A stretch of DNA of 64,000 nucleotides from DASRJJ01 sp050730855 (GCA_050730855.1 JBOHNU010000002.1:72490-136489); one strand, 5' to 3'. Shown: positions 10,572-19,697, counted from the stretch's first letter. Translations and numbers: made by a program. The notes: generated from the letters alone by a model not told the origin.

Positions 10572-13460
10572 CTAATCGTCCTCGTCTGGTGGTTCCTCGA
10601 TTACGAAGGTAACGGTGGCAGACTGCGACGAAGTATACAGTACGCTATCTACAACCGAGGCGTCGATGGTGGCCGAGCCGTTCGCGCTAGGGATGTAGGT
10701 GAAGGTAACGGTGCTGGGCGAAGCACTGACGTTTTGCGCCGGCAACGCCTGGCCATTCACCGAAAGAGAAACTGTTCCGGGGAAGCGGTCACTTGAGAGC
10801 GGGTGGGTCCCCTGGCTGACGGTTACGATAAAGATACAGTCTACCGCGCTCGAACAAGTGCTAGGCGTCGTTAGGGTGATGGAAGGTTTGGCATCGTTAC
10901 AGTTGTGTACGTTGTCTTGGTCGTTTAGGTTAGCGCCCGATCCGGTACCTACAAATAGATCTGCAGAGAAAGTGCTGTCGCTGCCGCCGCTTCGAGTTTC
11001 CTTGGCAAGCTCGGGCGTACACGACGTGGCCAGTTTTTCAGACACTTTGTCGATAGTTTGCGTACCGCCGCCGCTGTTATTTGGCTTTTGGTACCATGAA
11101 GGGAACAGGTCGTTGTCGGGGCTGGGCTCCTGCGACGATCCGCCGACATGGCTGCGGACGATGTAAGCCGGAAGCGTTTGCACGCCTGACGGCTTTTCCC
11201 AGTTTTTTGGCTCCTGGCCGTCGTGCGCGGCATTCATCCATCCCTGCCAGATGGGCAATGTCATGGTTTCCATAAAGCCGCTAAACGCGACTTGCCGGTG
11301 GCCATGGCCGACCCACACGCCGGCAGCGTATTTGGTGCTGGCGCCCATCATCCAGCCGTCTTTGTTGTCGTTGGTGGTGCCGGTTTTAAGGGCGAATTTC
11401 CAGCCTTTGTAGTTTTGTGCTTTGCGCGACATATAGCTGGCGCGCGGGTCGGACAGCATGTCGGCGGTGATATAGGCGGCGTCGGGTCGGATGACTTGCT
11501 CGCCCGGCTTTTGCTTCCATTCGTCGACTGTTTTGCCCTTGTCGTCTACTATTTTGAGGATGTAGGTTTTATCCAGGTAGTTGCCAAGCCGGGACATGGT
11601 GGCAAAGCCGTTGACGTGTTCGTCGAGGTACAAGTAGGCGCCGTCGCCGATGGCTGACGATGCGTAGCACTGGGTTTCGGCGGTCAGCGCGTCATCGGTG
11701 TAGCAGCGGTAGCCGCTACGCAATCCCATAGCCTCGGCTGTTTCGATAGTTTTGTTGATAGACGCGGTAGTGTTGCCCGGAACGACAGACAGCATGGCCT
11801 TAACGGCGGGGATGTTGCGAGAGCCGGCAAGCGCATAGCGCAAGGTTAGCGGGCCGGGGAAACGCGAGTCGTAATCGTACAGGAACGGTTCAGTGCCGGG
11901 GGCACAGTTAGCGCCGCGGTTGATCTGCGCGGGCGTTAGAGGGCAAGTGCCAGCATAGCCCGGGATCGGCGCTTTGATGTCGTAGAGTACTGAGCCGGCT
12001 CCGGTGTTGGTAGTGTGTTCTATCATTGCCATATAATCGTACGGTTTAAAGCTAGAGCCGGGGGGCAGGCGTGTGGGGTACGACGCATAGTTTAGCTCCC
12101 TAAAGTCCCGGTTGGGGTCGGTAAAGTCCGTCCCGCCGACCAGGGCGACCATCTGAGCCGTGGTTACATCCATGGCGCCGAAGGCAATATTAGCCTCGGC
12201 GGCTATTTGGTCGGGGTTGGCGCGGCGCTCTTTAACTGCCCCGGCGCGCAGCTGGGACTTGACCTGGCGATGACCTTCCTGAACCTCTCGCTCCGCCAAT
12301 TCCTGCAAGCCAAGGTCGAGCGTGGTCGTGACCTTCCAGCCGCTCACGTTCACCGTCTCGGAACCGTATTTTTGTTCCAGTTCGTTCTTGGCGGCAAGTA
12401 CAAAGTACGGAGCGCGGATGTTTTGGTACTTGGTTTGCTTTGGCTTGATCTGCGCCAGGATATCAACGGCTTGGGCTTCGTCTGCTTGCTCGCGGGTAAC
12501 CATGCCTTGGTCGACCATTTGGTCTAGGATGTAGTGCTGTCGGCCAATTAATGCTTCGCGCGACTCTTGGTCGGCCAGCGCGTTGTACGGCGAGTAGAAC
12601 GTCGGCGATTTGGGCATGCCGGCCAGCAGCGCCGCCTGCGAAAGCGTGAGGTCTTTGGCGGTAGTGCCAAAATAGTCGCGCGCGGCGCTCTCTACCCCGT
12701 ACAAAACACCTCCGTACGGCGCGACGTTTAGGTAGCCGTTAAGGATTTCGTCTTTAGAGTACTCGCGCTCCAGTTCCACCGCCAAGATGAGCTCTTTCAC
12801 CTTGCGCGCGATGGTGCGGTCGTTCGTCCAATCTTGGTTGAGCTTTACCAGCTGTTGCGAAATGGTGGAGCCACCCTGAATGCCGCCGCTGCGGTTAAAG
12901 ACGTCGTTTACGCCGGCGCGAACAATGCTGCGCAAGTCGAAAGCGCCGTGCTTATAGAAGTCTTTATCTTCTATAGCAATGGTTGCATTCTTCATAAGTT
13001 GTGAAATCTGGTCGCCGCTAACCGGGATACGTTTGACCGCCTCGGAATCCTGGAATAACACAGTCTCCCCGCTGCGGTCATAGTAAGTTACCGTCCCGCC
13101 GATGTTGCCGGACAGGTCGTTGATGTTGGGCAAGTCCTTGCGGAAATAGGCAAAAAGGCCAACGACAAACACAAACCCGACGACTATGCCAATGCCGGCG
13201 ATCTTTAGCGACATTAAGGCGCCTTCGCGGCTAAACCAAAACTTCGCTAGGCGCTTGGGGTGCAGGCGATATAAGATACGTTTAAAGCGGTTCTTGGGCA
13301 GCGAACCTAAGTACGCGGCGCGCTGCCGCGCCTTGGCCTCTTTGCGCGCTTTCCAGCGGGCGGTTAAGCCCTTGTGCAGTTTTATAGTCGCGCCGCTCTT
13401 TGTAACAAAAGTGCCCTTGCCCGGGCGGCGGCGCCCACGATTCGCATTTCGGTTGTTCAC
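10572..13460 (-). CDS. Class A penicillin-binding protein (PBP1a type)
   Basis: A 962-residue bifunctional peptidoglycan synthase. A long basic cytoplasmic tail (about 1-80) precedes one membrane segment. The GT51 glycosyltransferase domain shows IEDKDFYKHGAFD, GGSTISQQLVK and a YLNVAPYGG segment. The transpeptidase has SSFKPY (SxxK), SRN (SxN) and ALKTGTT (KTG). The last 100 or so residues look Ig-like, with a cysteine pair and an acidic end. GTG 13460 is chosen because AGGA lies six bases upstream; a TTG 24 bases further out is less likely. It is convergent with the PIN-TRAM gene, the two stops being one base apart. Confidence 0.93.
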   Translation of the reverse strand: MNNRNANRGRRRPGKGTFVTKSGATIKLHKGLTARWKARKEAKARQRAAYLGSLPKNRFKRILYRLHPKRLAKFWFSREGALMSLKIAGIGIVVGFVFVVGLFAYFRKDLPNINDLSGNIGGTVTYYDRSGETVLFQDSEAVKRIPVSGDQISQLMKNATIAIEDKDFYKHGAFDLRSIVRAGVNDVFNRSGGIQGGSTISQQLVKLNQDWTNDRTIARKVKELILAVELEREYSKDEILNGYLNVAPYGGVLYGVESAARDYFGTTAKDLTLSQAALLAGMPKSPTFYSPYNALADQESREALIGRQHYILDQMVDQGMVTREQADEAQAVDILAQIKPKQTKYQNIRAPYFVLAAKNELEQKYGSETVNVSGWKVTTTLDLGLQELAEREVQEGHRQVKSQLRAGAVKERRANPDQIAAEANIAFGAMDVTTAQMVALVGGTDFTDPNRDFRELNYASYPTRLPPGSSFKPYDYMAMIEHTTNTGAGSVLYDIKAPIPGYAGTCPLTPAQINRGANCAPGTEPFLYDYDSRFPGPLTLRYALAGSRNIPAVKAMLSVVPGNTTASINKTIETAEAMGLRSGYRCYTDDALTAETQCYASSAIGDGAYLYLDEHVNGFATMSRLGNYLDKTYILKIVDDKGKTVDEWKQKPGEQVIRPDAAYITADMLSDPRASYMSRKAQNYKGWKFALKTGTTNDNKDGWMMGASTKYAAGVWVGHGHRQVAFSGFMETMTLPIWQGWMNAAHDGQEPKNWEKPSGVQTLPAYIVRSHVGGSSQEPSPDNDLFPSWYQKPNNSGGGTQTIDKVSEKLATSCTPELAKETRSGGSDSTFSADLFVGTGSGANLNDQDNVHNCNDAKPSITLTTPSTCSSAVDCIFIVTVSQGTHPLSSDRFPGTVSLSVNGQALPAQNVSASPSTVTFTYIPSANGSATIDASVVDSVLYTSSQSATVTFVIEEPPDEDD

Positions 13461-13501
13461 AGTTTTTCCTGCTCTCCCTGTCAATCAAGATGATTACTCG
13501 A

Positions 13502-13507
13502 ATTATA
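13502..13507 (-). promoter_or_regulatory. -10 box of the penicillin-binding protein gene
   Basis: On the minus strand TGATATAAT gives an extended -10 (TGN plus TATAAT), about 40 bases before the GTG start. No good -35 is visible. It is divergent from the tyrS promoter. Confidence 0.5.
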
Positions 13508-13549
13508 TCAAATTTTTGGCTTGTAAAGTCCAAAATTCGGCGAATACGG

Positions 13550-13561
13550 TATACTGCTAGC
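13550..13561 (+). promoter_or_regulatory. -10 box of tyrS, predicted leaderless
   Basis: TATACT (13550-13555) ends six bases before the tyrS ATG at 13562. No Shine-Dalgarno and no clear -35 are seen. Confidence 0.5.
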
Positions 13562-14830
13562 ATGAGTAAACACGCGGAAAGAATGTCATTGTCGGAAGAA
13601 CTAGCTTGGCGGGGATTTGTAAACCAAACTACTTACGCCGATTTGAAAGAGCTTGATAAAGGCCGGCTGACCTTTTACCAAGGGTTTGACGCCTCCGCGC
13701 CGTCGCAGCAGATCGGCAATTTGGCGTTTATGATGATGGCGCGCGTGTTTATGCGCCATGGGCATCGGGCGGTTATTTTGGCTGGCGGTGCCACCAGTCT
13801 CATCGGCGACCCCGGCGGCAAGGACGTCGAGCGCACCCTGCAAGGCGAAAAAACAATTGCCGCCAACGTCAAGAACGCCGAAAGCCAACTAAAGAGGGTT
13901 TTTAGTGGCTATCAGTTTAAGCTGGTAAACAACCTCGACTGGACTAAACGCCTTAATGTTATCGACTTTCTGCGCGACATCGGCAAACACTTTAGCATGA
14001 CAACGCTGGTGCAGCGCGACTACATAGCCAGGCGTATCGGCAATGAGAGCAGCGGCATCAGCTATGCCGAGTTCAGCTACACTTTGCTGCAAGGCATGGA
14101 CTACCTGCATCTGTATGACGTGCACGGCGTGACACTGCAGCTGGGCGGCTCCGACCAGTGGGGGAACTGCTTGTCGGGCGTGGAACTGGTGCGCAAGGCT
14201 CGCGGCGCAGAGGTACATGCGGTTACCACGCCGCTGGTTATAAATAAAACAACCGGCAAAAAGTTTGGCAAAAGCGAGGACGGCGCGGTTTGGCTCGACC
14301 CGAAAATGACGTCGCCAACCCAGTTTTACCAGTTTTGGATAAACGCCGACGACCAAGGAGTCGAGGATTACCTGAAGATTTTTACGGATATGTCAAAGCC
14401 CGAGATTAGCGAAATAATGGCCAGTCACCAAGAGAATCGCAAGACTCGCCTGGCGCAAACAGCGCTGGCCGAGGCGATTACGCGATTGTTACACGGCGCA
14501 GTAACAACAGAGGTGGCGCGCGAGATCACCAATGTTCTTGCCGGCAAAGTTTTGGTTGGCGACGCCAGCCGTCAAGTGATCGCGCAAATGCGGCGCGAGG
14601 TAGCGCACGCACAGGCAACCCCGGGCGAGCCTCTTGCCGACGTGGTGGTGCGCACCGGCCTGGCCGCCTCCAAAACCGAGGCGCGGCGGCTAGTTACCGA
14701 CAATGCCATCACCATAAACTATCAGAAAGCCGCCAAGGACACGCTGAACGAAACCGACTTTTCCGCCGGGCGGCTGCTACTGCGCAAAGGCAAGTCGTTT
14801 AAAGATTCGGCGCTGGTGGAGCTGGCATAG
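13562..14830 (+). CDS. tyrS: Tyrosyl-tRNA synthetase
   Basis: A 422-residue class I synthetase charging tRNA-Tyr. The nucleotide-binding segment is FDASAPSQQIGN, in place of a classical HIGH. The tyrosine pocket region is GGSDQWGN, and the KMSKS-type loop is KFGKSEDGAVW. A C-terminal S4-like RNA-binding domain (about 355-422) contains LAASKTEARRLV. ATG 13562 is preferred to ATG 13490 because the intervening bases contain the promoter. The matching tRNA-Tyr gene is at 60675. Confidence 0.95.
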   Translation: MSKHAERMSLSEELAWRGFVNQTTYADLKELDKGRLTFYQGFDASAPSQQIGNLAFMMMARVFMRHGHRAVILAGGATSLIGDPGGKDVERTLQGEKTIAANVKNAESQLKRVFSGYQFKLVNNLDWTKRLNVIDFLRDIGKHFSMTTLVQRDYIARRIGNESSGISYAEFSYTLLQGMDYLHLYDVHGVTLQLGGSDQWGNCLSGVELVRKARGAEVHAVTTPLVINKTTGKKFGKSEDGAVWLDPKMTSPTQFYQFWINADDQGVEDYLKIFTDMSKPEISEIMASHQENRKTRLAQTALAEAITRLLHGAVTTEVAREITNVLAGKVLVGDASRQVIAQMRREVAHAQATPGEPLADVVVRTGLAASKTEARRLVTDNAITINYQKAAKDTLNETDFSAGRLLLRKGKSFKDSALVELA

Positions 14831-14844
14831 AAACGGGTTCGTAG

Positions 14845-14856
14845 TATACTTCCCCT
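14845..14856 (+). promoter_or_regulatory. -10 box of the methyltransferase gene, predicted leaderless
   Basis: TATACT (14845-14850) lies six bases before ATG 14857; no Shine-Dalgarno. Confidence 0.45.
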
Positions 14857-15621
14857 ATGGACAGCAAAAAGAAGATCACAGCAGACAAGTACAACGACCC
14901 CGGCCACAACTATCTAAAGTACTGGGAAGGCCGCGATTACGAACACGCCGCCGAGGAGCTGGCTATCCGCCGGCTGTTAAAAGGCAAGCGCTTTAAGCAC
15001 GCGGTGGACGTGGGCGGCGGCTACGGCCGGCTATGCCTGCTGCTCAAGGATTACGCCGCCAAAGTAACGCTGGCCGAGCCGAGCCAGCAGCAGCTTAATC
15101 TGGCCAAGGATTTTTTAAAGAATCACCCGGAAATCGAGCGCAAACTGTTGCAGGCGGACAACCTCAAGTTTAAAGACGGCTCGATTGACCTTGTAACCAT
15201 GATCCGCGTAATGCACCACCTGCCGGAGCCGGAGGCCGAGCTTAGAGAAGTAGCCCGCGTGCTTTCCAATGGCGGAATGGCAATCATAGAAGCCGCTAAT
15301 TACGCGCACGGGCGCAACCGCTTAAAGCATTTTTTGCAGGGTAAGCCCCTCCCGTCCAAGCCGGTGGATATCCGTTCGGAAGCCAACAAAAAGAAGGGCG
15401 AGATTCCTTTTGTAAACCACAATCCCAAGACCGTCATCCGCCAGTTCGAAGACGCCGGCTTTACAGTGGAGCGAGTGCTGTCTGTCTCTAACCTGCGTTC
15501 GCCCGGGCTTAAAAAGATGCTGCCCCGGAGGGTGATGCTTGCGGTCGAGGAAGTCATGCAGCCGGCGCTTGCCAGTGTGTACTTTGGGCCGAGTATTTTC
15601 TTTGTGCTGCGAAAGTCGTAG
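14857..15621 (+). CDS. Class I SAM-dependent methyltransferase
   Basis: A 254-residue protein with the Rossmann-fold SAM motif HAVDVGGGYGRLCLLL (motif I), an acidic residue after the second strand (VTLAEPS) and the post-motif region VTMIRVMHHLPEPEAEL, as in UbiE/Methyltransf_11 proteins. The substrate is unknown. A basic region around residues 165-190 (RNRLKHF, KKKGEIPF) may contact an acidic ligand such as nucleic acid or a lipid head group, but this is not decided by sequence. Twelve bases separate it from recG. Confidence 0.85.
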   Translation: MDSKKKITADKYNDPGHNYLKYWEGRDYEHAAEELAIRRLLKGKRFKHAVDVGGGYGRLCLLLKDYAAKVTLAEPSQQQLNLAKDFLKNHPEIERKLLQADNLKFKDGSIDLVTMIRVMHHLPEPEAELREVARVLSNGGMAIIEAANYAHGRNRLKHFLQGKPLPSKPVDIRSEANKKKGEIPFVNHNPKTVIRQFEDAGFTVERVLSVSNLRSPGLKKMLPRRVMLAVEEVMQPALASVYFGPSIFFVLRKS

Positions 15622-15633
15622 AGGCCGCGCGCG

Positions 15634-17670
15634 ATGACTCTGGACGACTCGCTACTGGCGATTAAGGGTGTCGGGCCGGAGTTGGCGCACAAGTTTGCCA
15701 AGCTCGGTCTGCAGACTATCGGCGACCTGGCTGGCAACATCCCCAGGCGTTACGACGATTTTTCAAATCTATCCCCCATAAGCCGGCTTCGCCCCGGCTC
15801 GGTTAGTTTTGAAGCGCGCATCAAACAAGTCACTGGCCGCTATGTGCGCCGCGGCATGCATATTACCGAGGCGATTGCCGAAGATGACTCCGGTAGCACG
15901 CGCCTGGTGTGGTTTAACCAGCCTTACCGGGCAAATAGCATCAAGGCCGGAGAGCGCTACTTTGTATCCGGCGTGTACGAGCTGCGCCGCCAGCGCTTCG
16001 CGGTAGCTAATCCAAGCATCGAGCTAGTTAGCGATTTCCCGATCAACACCGCGCGGATTGTGCCGGTCTACCGCGAGACAAAAGGGCTTACCAGCCGGCA
16101 AATCCGCGCCGCTATCCGGCAAATAGTGCCGCTTATACGGCGCCTGCCCGAAACGCTGCCGGCGTGGGTGGTCGGTGGGCGCAAGCTAGCCAGCCGGGCT
16201 GAGGCGCTGGAGGCCGTCCATTTTCCGCAAACCACTCGGGCACTCGAGCAAGCCAAAAAACGCCTGGGGTTTGAGGAAGTATTTGAGTTGTCGCTTGCTA
16301 GCTTGCTCAACAAATGCGAGCTGGCGCACGATCACGCGCTGCCGGTTGAGTTCCGCGAGGAGCTGGCGCGCAAGTTTGTGCAAAATCTGCCGTTTAAGCT
16401 CACCGGTGCGCAGCGCAAAGTGGTGTGGCGGATTTACCAGGACATGCAGCAGCCGCGGCCGATGAACCGCCTGGTGGAGGGCGATGTCGGCTCGGGCAAA
16501 ACAGTGGTGGCGGCGATGGGGTCGTTGATGGCGCTGGCCGAAGGTCGTCAGGTGGCGCTAATGGCTCCTACCGAGCTGCTGGCGCGCCAGCACGCCGAGA
16601 CAATCCACGCGCTACTGCGGCCGCTCGGCCTGCATCACAAAGTTGCGCTTTTAATTGGCGGGCAGAAGCCACAAGAAAAAGACAAAGTGCTGGCGGCAAT
16701 TGCGCGCGGCCGCGCGCAGTTTGTCATCGGCACCCATGCGCTCATTCAGGAGCGCGTGGACATGCAGCGGCTGGCACTGGCAATTATCGACGAGCAGCAC
16801 CGTTTTGGCGTGGAGCAACGCAAGAAGCTGATGGCCAAGGCCGGACACATGCCGCACCTGCTGAGCCTGACGGCGACGCCAATTCCGCGCTCGCTAGCAC
16901 TGACGCTGTACGGCGAGCTGGACGTGTCGGTGCTCGACGCCAAGCCGCCCGGCCGGCAACCGGTTGTTACCGAGATTTGCTCGCCAAACTCCCGCGCCCA
17001 ATTGTACGACCGCATCGCCGCCGAGCTAGACAACGGCCGGCAAATGTTTGTAGTCTGCCCGCTCATTACGCAGGCCGATGGCTCGCGCGCCATGTCCGCC
17101 GAAACTGTGTTTAAGCAATTGCAAACGCGCGACCTGGCCGGGCGCCGCATCGGCCTGCTCCACGGCAAAATGAAGGCCGCCGACAAACAGGACATTATGC
17201 AGCAGTTTGCAAGCGGACAGCTCGATGTTTTGGTGTCTACCACAGTTATAGAGGTCGGCGTGGACGTGCCTAATGCCAGTATCATGCTGATCGAGGCCGC
17301 CGAGCGCTTTGGCCTGGCGCAAATCCACCAGTTGCGCGGCCGGGTGGGGCGTGGCGGCCATAAAGGTTACTGTTTTTTGATGATAAGCGATTCTGCGGCG
17401 CCGCCGCAGCGGCTGCGGGCGCTCGAGAGCGAAAGCGACGGCTTTAAGCTGGCCGAGCTCGACCTGAGCCTGCGTGGCCCCGGCGCCATCTACGGCACGA
17501 TGCAGCATGGCGCACTCGACCTGCGCGTTGCCCGGCTGGACGACATAAAGCTGATCGCCGCGGCCCGCGAATCGGCGCAGATCCTCATCGACAAAGAAGA
17601 AGATTTGCTACAATATCCAGAGCTTGCGGAGCGCGTGCGGCGCCTGCGGGCGGTAACTAACTTGAACTAG
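15634..17670 (+). CDS. recG: ATP-dependent DNA helicase RecG
   Basis: A 678-residue protein. An N-terminal HhH-like and OB 'wedge' domain (about 1-200) binds branched DNA. The superfamily 2 helicase core shows VEGDVGSGKTVVA (Walker A), DEQHRFG (motif II), LSLTATPIPRSLA (motif III) and RLHQ/RGRVGRGG-type motif VI residues (HQLRGRVGRGG). RecG remodels stalled forks and Holliday junctions. Start ATG 15634, with only a weak AGAGG upstream. The gene is followed after 15 bases by rsmD. Confidence 0.95.
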   Translation: MTLDDSLLAIKGVGPELAHKFAKLGLQTIGDLAGNIPRRYDDFSNLSPISRLRPGSVSFEARIKQVTGRYVRRGMHITEAIAEDDSGSTRLVWFNQPYRANSIKAGERYFVSGVYELRRQRFAVANPSIELVSDFPINTARIVPVYRETKGLTSRQIRAAIRQIVPLIRRLPETLPAWVVGGRKLASRAEALEAVHFPQTTRALEQAKKRLGFEEVFELSLASLLNKCELAHDHALPVEFREELARKFVQNLPFKLTGAQRKVVWRIYQDMQQPRPMNRLVEGDVGSGKTVVAAMGSLMALAEGRQVALMAPTELLARQHAETIHALLRPLGLHHKVALLIGGQKPQEKDKVLAAIARGRAQFVIGTHALIQERVDMQRLALAIIDEQHRFGVEQRKKLMAKAGHMPHLLSLTATPIPRSLALTLYGELDVSVLDAKPPGRQPVVTEICSPNSRAQLYDRIAAELDNGRQMFVVCPLITQADGSRAMSAETVFKQLQTRDLAGRRIGLLHGKMKAADKQDIMQQFASGQLDVLVSTTVIEVGVDVPNASIMLIEAAERFGLAQIHQLRGRVGRGGHKGYCFLMISDSAAPPQRLRALESESDGFKLAELDLSLRGPGAIYGTMQHGALDLRVARLDDIKLIAAARESAQILIDKEEDLLQYPELAERVRRLRAVTNLN

Positions 17671-17685
17671 CGTCCGGGCAACCAA

Positions 17686-18297
17686 ATGAGAATTATCGCA
17701 GGCAGTTTAAAGGGGAGGGTGTTTGACTCTCCAAAGAGCCACAAAACGCACCCAATGAGCGACAAAATGCGCGGCGCGCTGTTTAATATGCTTGGCGACT
17801 TGCAAGGGCTGCGCGTGCTAGACGCCTTTGCTGGTAGCGGCGCGCTCGGTTTTGAGGCAGTCAGCCGCGGTGCGGCCGAAGTAGTTGCCATCGACAACGA
17901 TCGGCAGGCGCAACAGACCATCACCAAAAATATTCGCCAGCTCGGGCTTGGAACTGCCATTTCGCTGGTTAAGGCTGGCGCTGGTGCGTGTCTTGGCACG
18001 GCGCAAGGCAAGCCGTTCGACATTGTGTTGTGCGACCCGCCGTACAACGATCTCCAGCCCAACTTGCTAGCGCGTCTGGCCGAAGTGGTAGCGCCCAACG
18101 GCGGACTGTTTGTTCTGTCGTGGCCGGGCGGTCAGGAACTGCCCGTGCTGCCCGGCCTGGCGCTCATCCGGCATCGCCAGTACGGCGACGGCAGTCTAGG
18201 CTTTTACCGCCGGCAACGGATTGGGAGGTTTGGTGCCGGCGTGCTCAACAATTTGCCGGTAGCGGATGGCCGGCGCGCAAAAGTACATCACTGTTAA
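17686..18297 (+). CDS. rsmD: 16S rRNA (guanine966-N2)-methyltransferase RsmD
   Basis: A 203-residue protein. It starts with the family signature MRIIAGSLKGR, contains the SAM site DAFAGSGALGFEA and the catalytic CDPPY, and reaches the usual family end at GSLGFYRR. About 25 extra residues then follow that are read over the 3' end of the convergent membrane-protein gene. The overlap is 102 bases, so the tail is probably not under protein-level selection. It methylates G966 of 16S rRNA. Confidence 0.92.
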   Translation: MRIIAGSLKGRVFDSPKSHKTHPMSDKMRGALFNMLGDLQGLRVLDAFAGSGALGFEAVSRGAAEVVAIDNDRQAQQTITKNIRQLGLGTAISLVKAGAGACLGTAQGKPFDIVLCDPPYNDLQPNLLARLAEVVAPNGGLFVLSWPGGQELPVLPGLALIRHRQYGDGSLGFYRRQRIGRFGAGVLNNLPVADGRRAKVHHC

Positions 18298-18915
18298 AAT
18301 CAGCGAAGCCAGCCAGCCGACCAGCGGCACCCAGCTAACAAGATTGATGGCGACCACAATCCCAACAATTCCCCAAACCGCGCCGGAGTATTGGCTGCCG
18401 GCGCGCCAGCTGCGCCGGATCGACTCAAACACGCCCAATTTTTGGTCGACCAAATAGTACGGTGCCAGAAGCAGCCGTTGAAAAGCGAACAGTCCAGGCA
18501 AAATAAATAAAATCAGGCCGATGCCCACGGCAAGCGAAAAGATAATAAACAGACCGACGAGCTTTAAAACGCTGCCCTGGATATCGCGTAGAGCCGACAT
18601 AAAACTGATTTCTTGCATCCGCGCGCTGTGCAGCTCGGTAACAATCAGCGACGCGGCAATAACAACCACAAAATACAGTGCCACTAGCGCCAGCAGCCCG
18701 GCAGCGATAAACGGAATAATATTTTCGGAGCCGCTAGCGTGGAAGGCAAACCCCGCTACTACAAACCCTAGAACAGCCAGCCCCGCAATGCCGACGGGCA
18801 GCAGCAGCTGCCACACAAAGGTCTCAAAGTTAAGCTGGAAGGCCTTCCAGCTCGGCTTAAAAAGCGCAAATGCGTCTGGCAGTTGCTTTGTTTTGGTTGT
18901 TTTTTTGGCGTCCAT
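18196..18915 (-). CDS. Polytopic membrane protein of unknown function
   Basis: A 239-residue protein with five or six predicted membrane segments, for example LLLPVGIAGLAVLGFVVAGF, AAGLLALVALYFVVVIAASL and LFIIFSLAVGIGLILFILPG. A loop with APYYLVDQKLGVFESIRRSW resembles the membrane proteins of the YciC/DUF975 and glycerophosphodiester-phosphodiesterase-membrane type, where a similar amphipathic stretch recurs. No catalytic motif is visible. AAGGAAAA lies upstream of the ATG. The 3' end is convergent with and overlaps rsmD. Confidence 0.75.
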   Translation of the reverse strand: MDAKKTTKTKQLPDAFALFKPSWKAFQLNFETFVWQLLLPVGIAGLAVLGFVVAGFAFHASGSENIIPFIAAGLLALVALYFVVVIAASLIVTELHSARMQEISFMSALRDIQGSVLKLVGLFIIFSLAVGIGLILFILPGLFAFQRLLLAPYYLVDQKLGVFESIRRSWRAGSQYSGAVWGIVGIVVAINLVSWVPLVGWLASLILTVMYFCAPAIRYRQIVEHAGTKPPNPLPAVKA

Positions 18916-18943
18916 GCTGTTTTCCTTGCTGGTTATCTTACGG

Positions 18944-18949
18944 TATAAT
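18944..18949 (+). promoter_or_regulatory. -10 box upstream of tRNA-Leu
   Basis: A perfect TATAAT at 18944-18949 lies about 55 bases before the tRNA, divergent from the membrane-protein gene. The -35 is weak (TTTCCT). Confidence 0.5.
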
Positions 18950-19003
18950 ACTACAGTCGGCGTTCGGAGTTAAATGTTGGTATTGGACGCTTCGGACATT
19001 TTT

Positions 19004-19088
19004 GGGCGAGTGGCGGAATTGGTAGACGCGCATGCCTTAGGAGCATGTATCGCAAGATGTGAAGGTTCAAGTCCTTTCTCGCCCACCA
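19004..19088 (+). tRNA. tRNA-Leu (anticodon UAG)
   Basis: Acceptor arms GGGCGAG and CTCGCCC pair perfectly. The anticodon stem is CATGC/GCATG with loop CTTAGGA, giving anticodon TAG. A long class II variable arm (TATCGCAAGATGT) follows, as expected for leucine, then a GAAGG T-arm with TTCAAGT. Discriminator A and CCA are encoded. Confidence 0.95.
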
Positions 19089-19172
19089 CAACCGTCTTAC
19101 TAGAACCACTGACCCGAAGGAAAAGGGCCAGGTCGAGCAAGTCAGTTGAGGAAAGGTCACAAACTCCTTTGG

Positions 19173-19208
19173 TTCAAGACAACGCCACGAAATGCTACAA
19201 TAGCCTAG
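19173..19208 (+). promoter_or_regulatory. Promoter of the CdiA-CT-like gene, predicted leaderless
   Basis: TTCAAG (19173-19178), 17-base spacer, TACAAT (19196-19201). ATG follows after seven bases and no Shine-Dalgarno is present. Confidence 0.5.
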
Positions 19209-19592
19209 ATGAAAAAATACGAAGTTAGCGTTAAAACAACGCTTGAAGACGCGCCAAAAGAACACGAAATGTCGGCCGCGGTCATTCTAGCGTATCACTT
19301 CAAAGCAGACGTCATCTTCATGCGACCAGGGAGAAAGAAGACTCCGGATATTGATGTAAACGGCGTAAAGTGGGAAATCAAAAGCCCTAAAGGCGATGGC
19401 AAGAAGACAGTGGACAACAATCTACGGACAGCCCGCAAGCAATCACATAATGTAGTGTTGGACTTGCGCCGAGCCAAGCTGCATCAGAACAAAGCCCTAG
19501 CTCGTATATGTTACTATTTGTCGGCTGGCTCACACAAAATCAAACACCTCAAGATTATCACAAAAACTCAGAAAATAATTGACATACTGTAA
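19209..19592 (+). CDS. Stand-alone CdiA C-terminal tRNase-like nuclease
   Basis: A 127-residue basic protein. The central segment TPDIDVNGVKWEIKSPKGDG followed by NNLRTARKQ and NVVLDLRR resembles the nuclease domain found at the C-terminus of CdiA contact-dependent inhibition toxins (the CdiA_C tRNase family). The D...E-x-K arrangement fits a metal-dependent PD-(D/E)xK-type or BECR-like nuclease. Here it stands alone, with no secretion domain, no signal peptide and no obvious immunity gene beside it. It lies between tRNA-Leu and a bidirectional terminator. Toxin, antiphage nuclease or housekeeping RNase are all possible; assignment is from motif memory only. Confidence 0.55.
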   Translation: MKKYEVSVKTTLEDAPKEHEMSAAVILAYHFKADVIFMRPGRKKTPDIDVNGVKWEIKSPKGDGKKTVDNNLRTARKQSHNVVLDLRRAKLHQNKALARICYYLSAGSHKIKHLKIITKTQKIIDIL

Positions 19593-19619
19593 GTGTTTTT
19601 GATAAATTGTTAGATAGAT

Positions 19620-19657
19620 AAGACGCGCGCGTTACTGTACTGTATCAACCGCGTCTT
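19620..19657. terminator. Bidirectional hairpin terminator
   Basis: AAGACGCG (19620-19627) pairs with CGCGTCTT (19650-19657), and a CTTTTCTTTT tract follows on the plus strand. It separates the convergent nuclease and pilin-like genes. Confidence 0.55.
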
Positions 19658-19697
19658 TTCTTTTCGCTCCTGGTTTTTGAGTTTCGTGTGTCGGTTG

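Noticed and set aside
14722..14907. Minus-strand frame over the tyrS end
   Set aside because: Shadow of tyrS; Ser/Leu-rich translation with no ribosome site.
19140..19175. GAGGAAAG motif resembling the start of an RNase P RNA
   Set aside because: Only this short motif matches; the space to the next gene is far too small and no P4-type core or pairing partner is seen.
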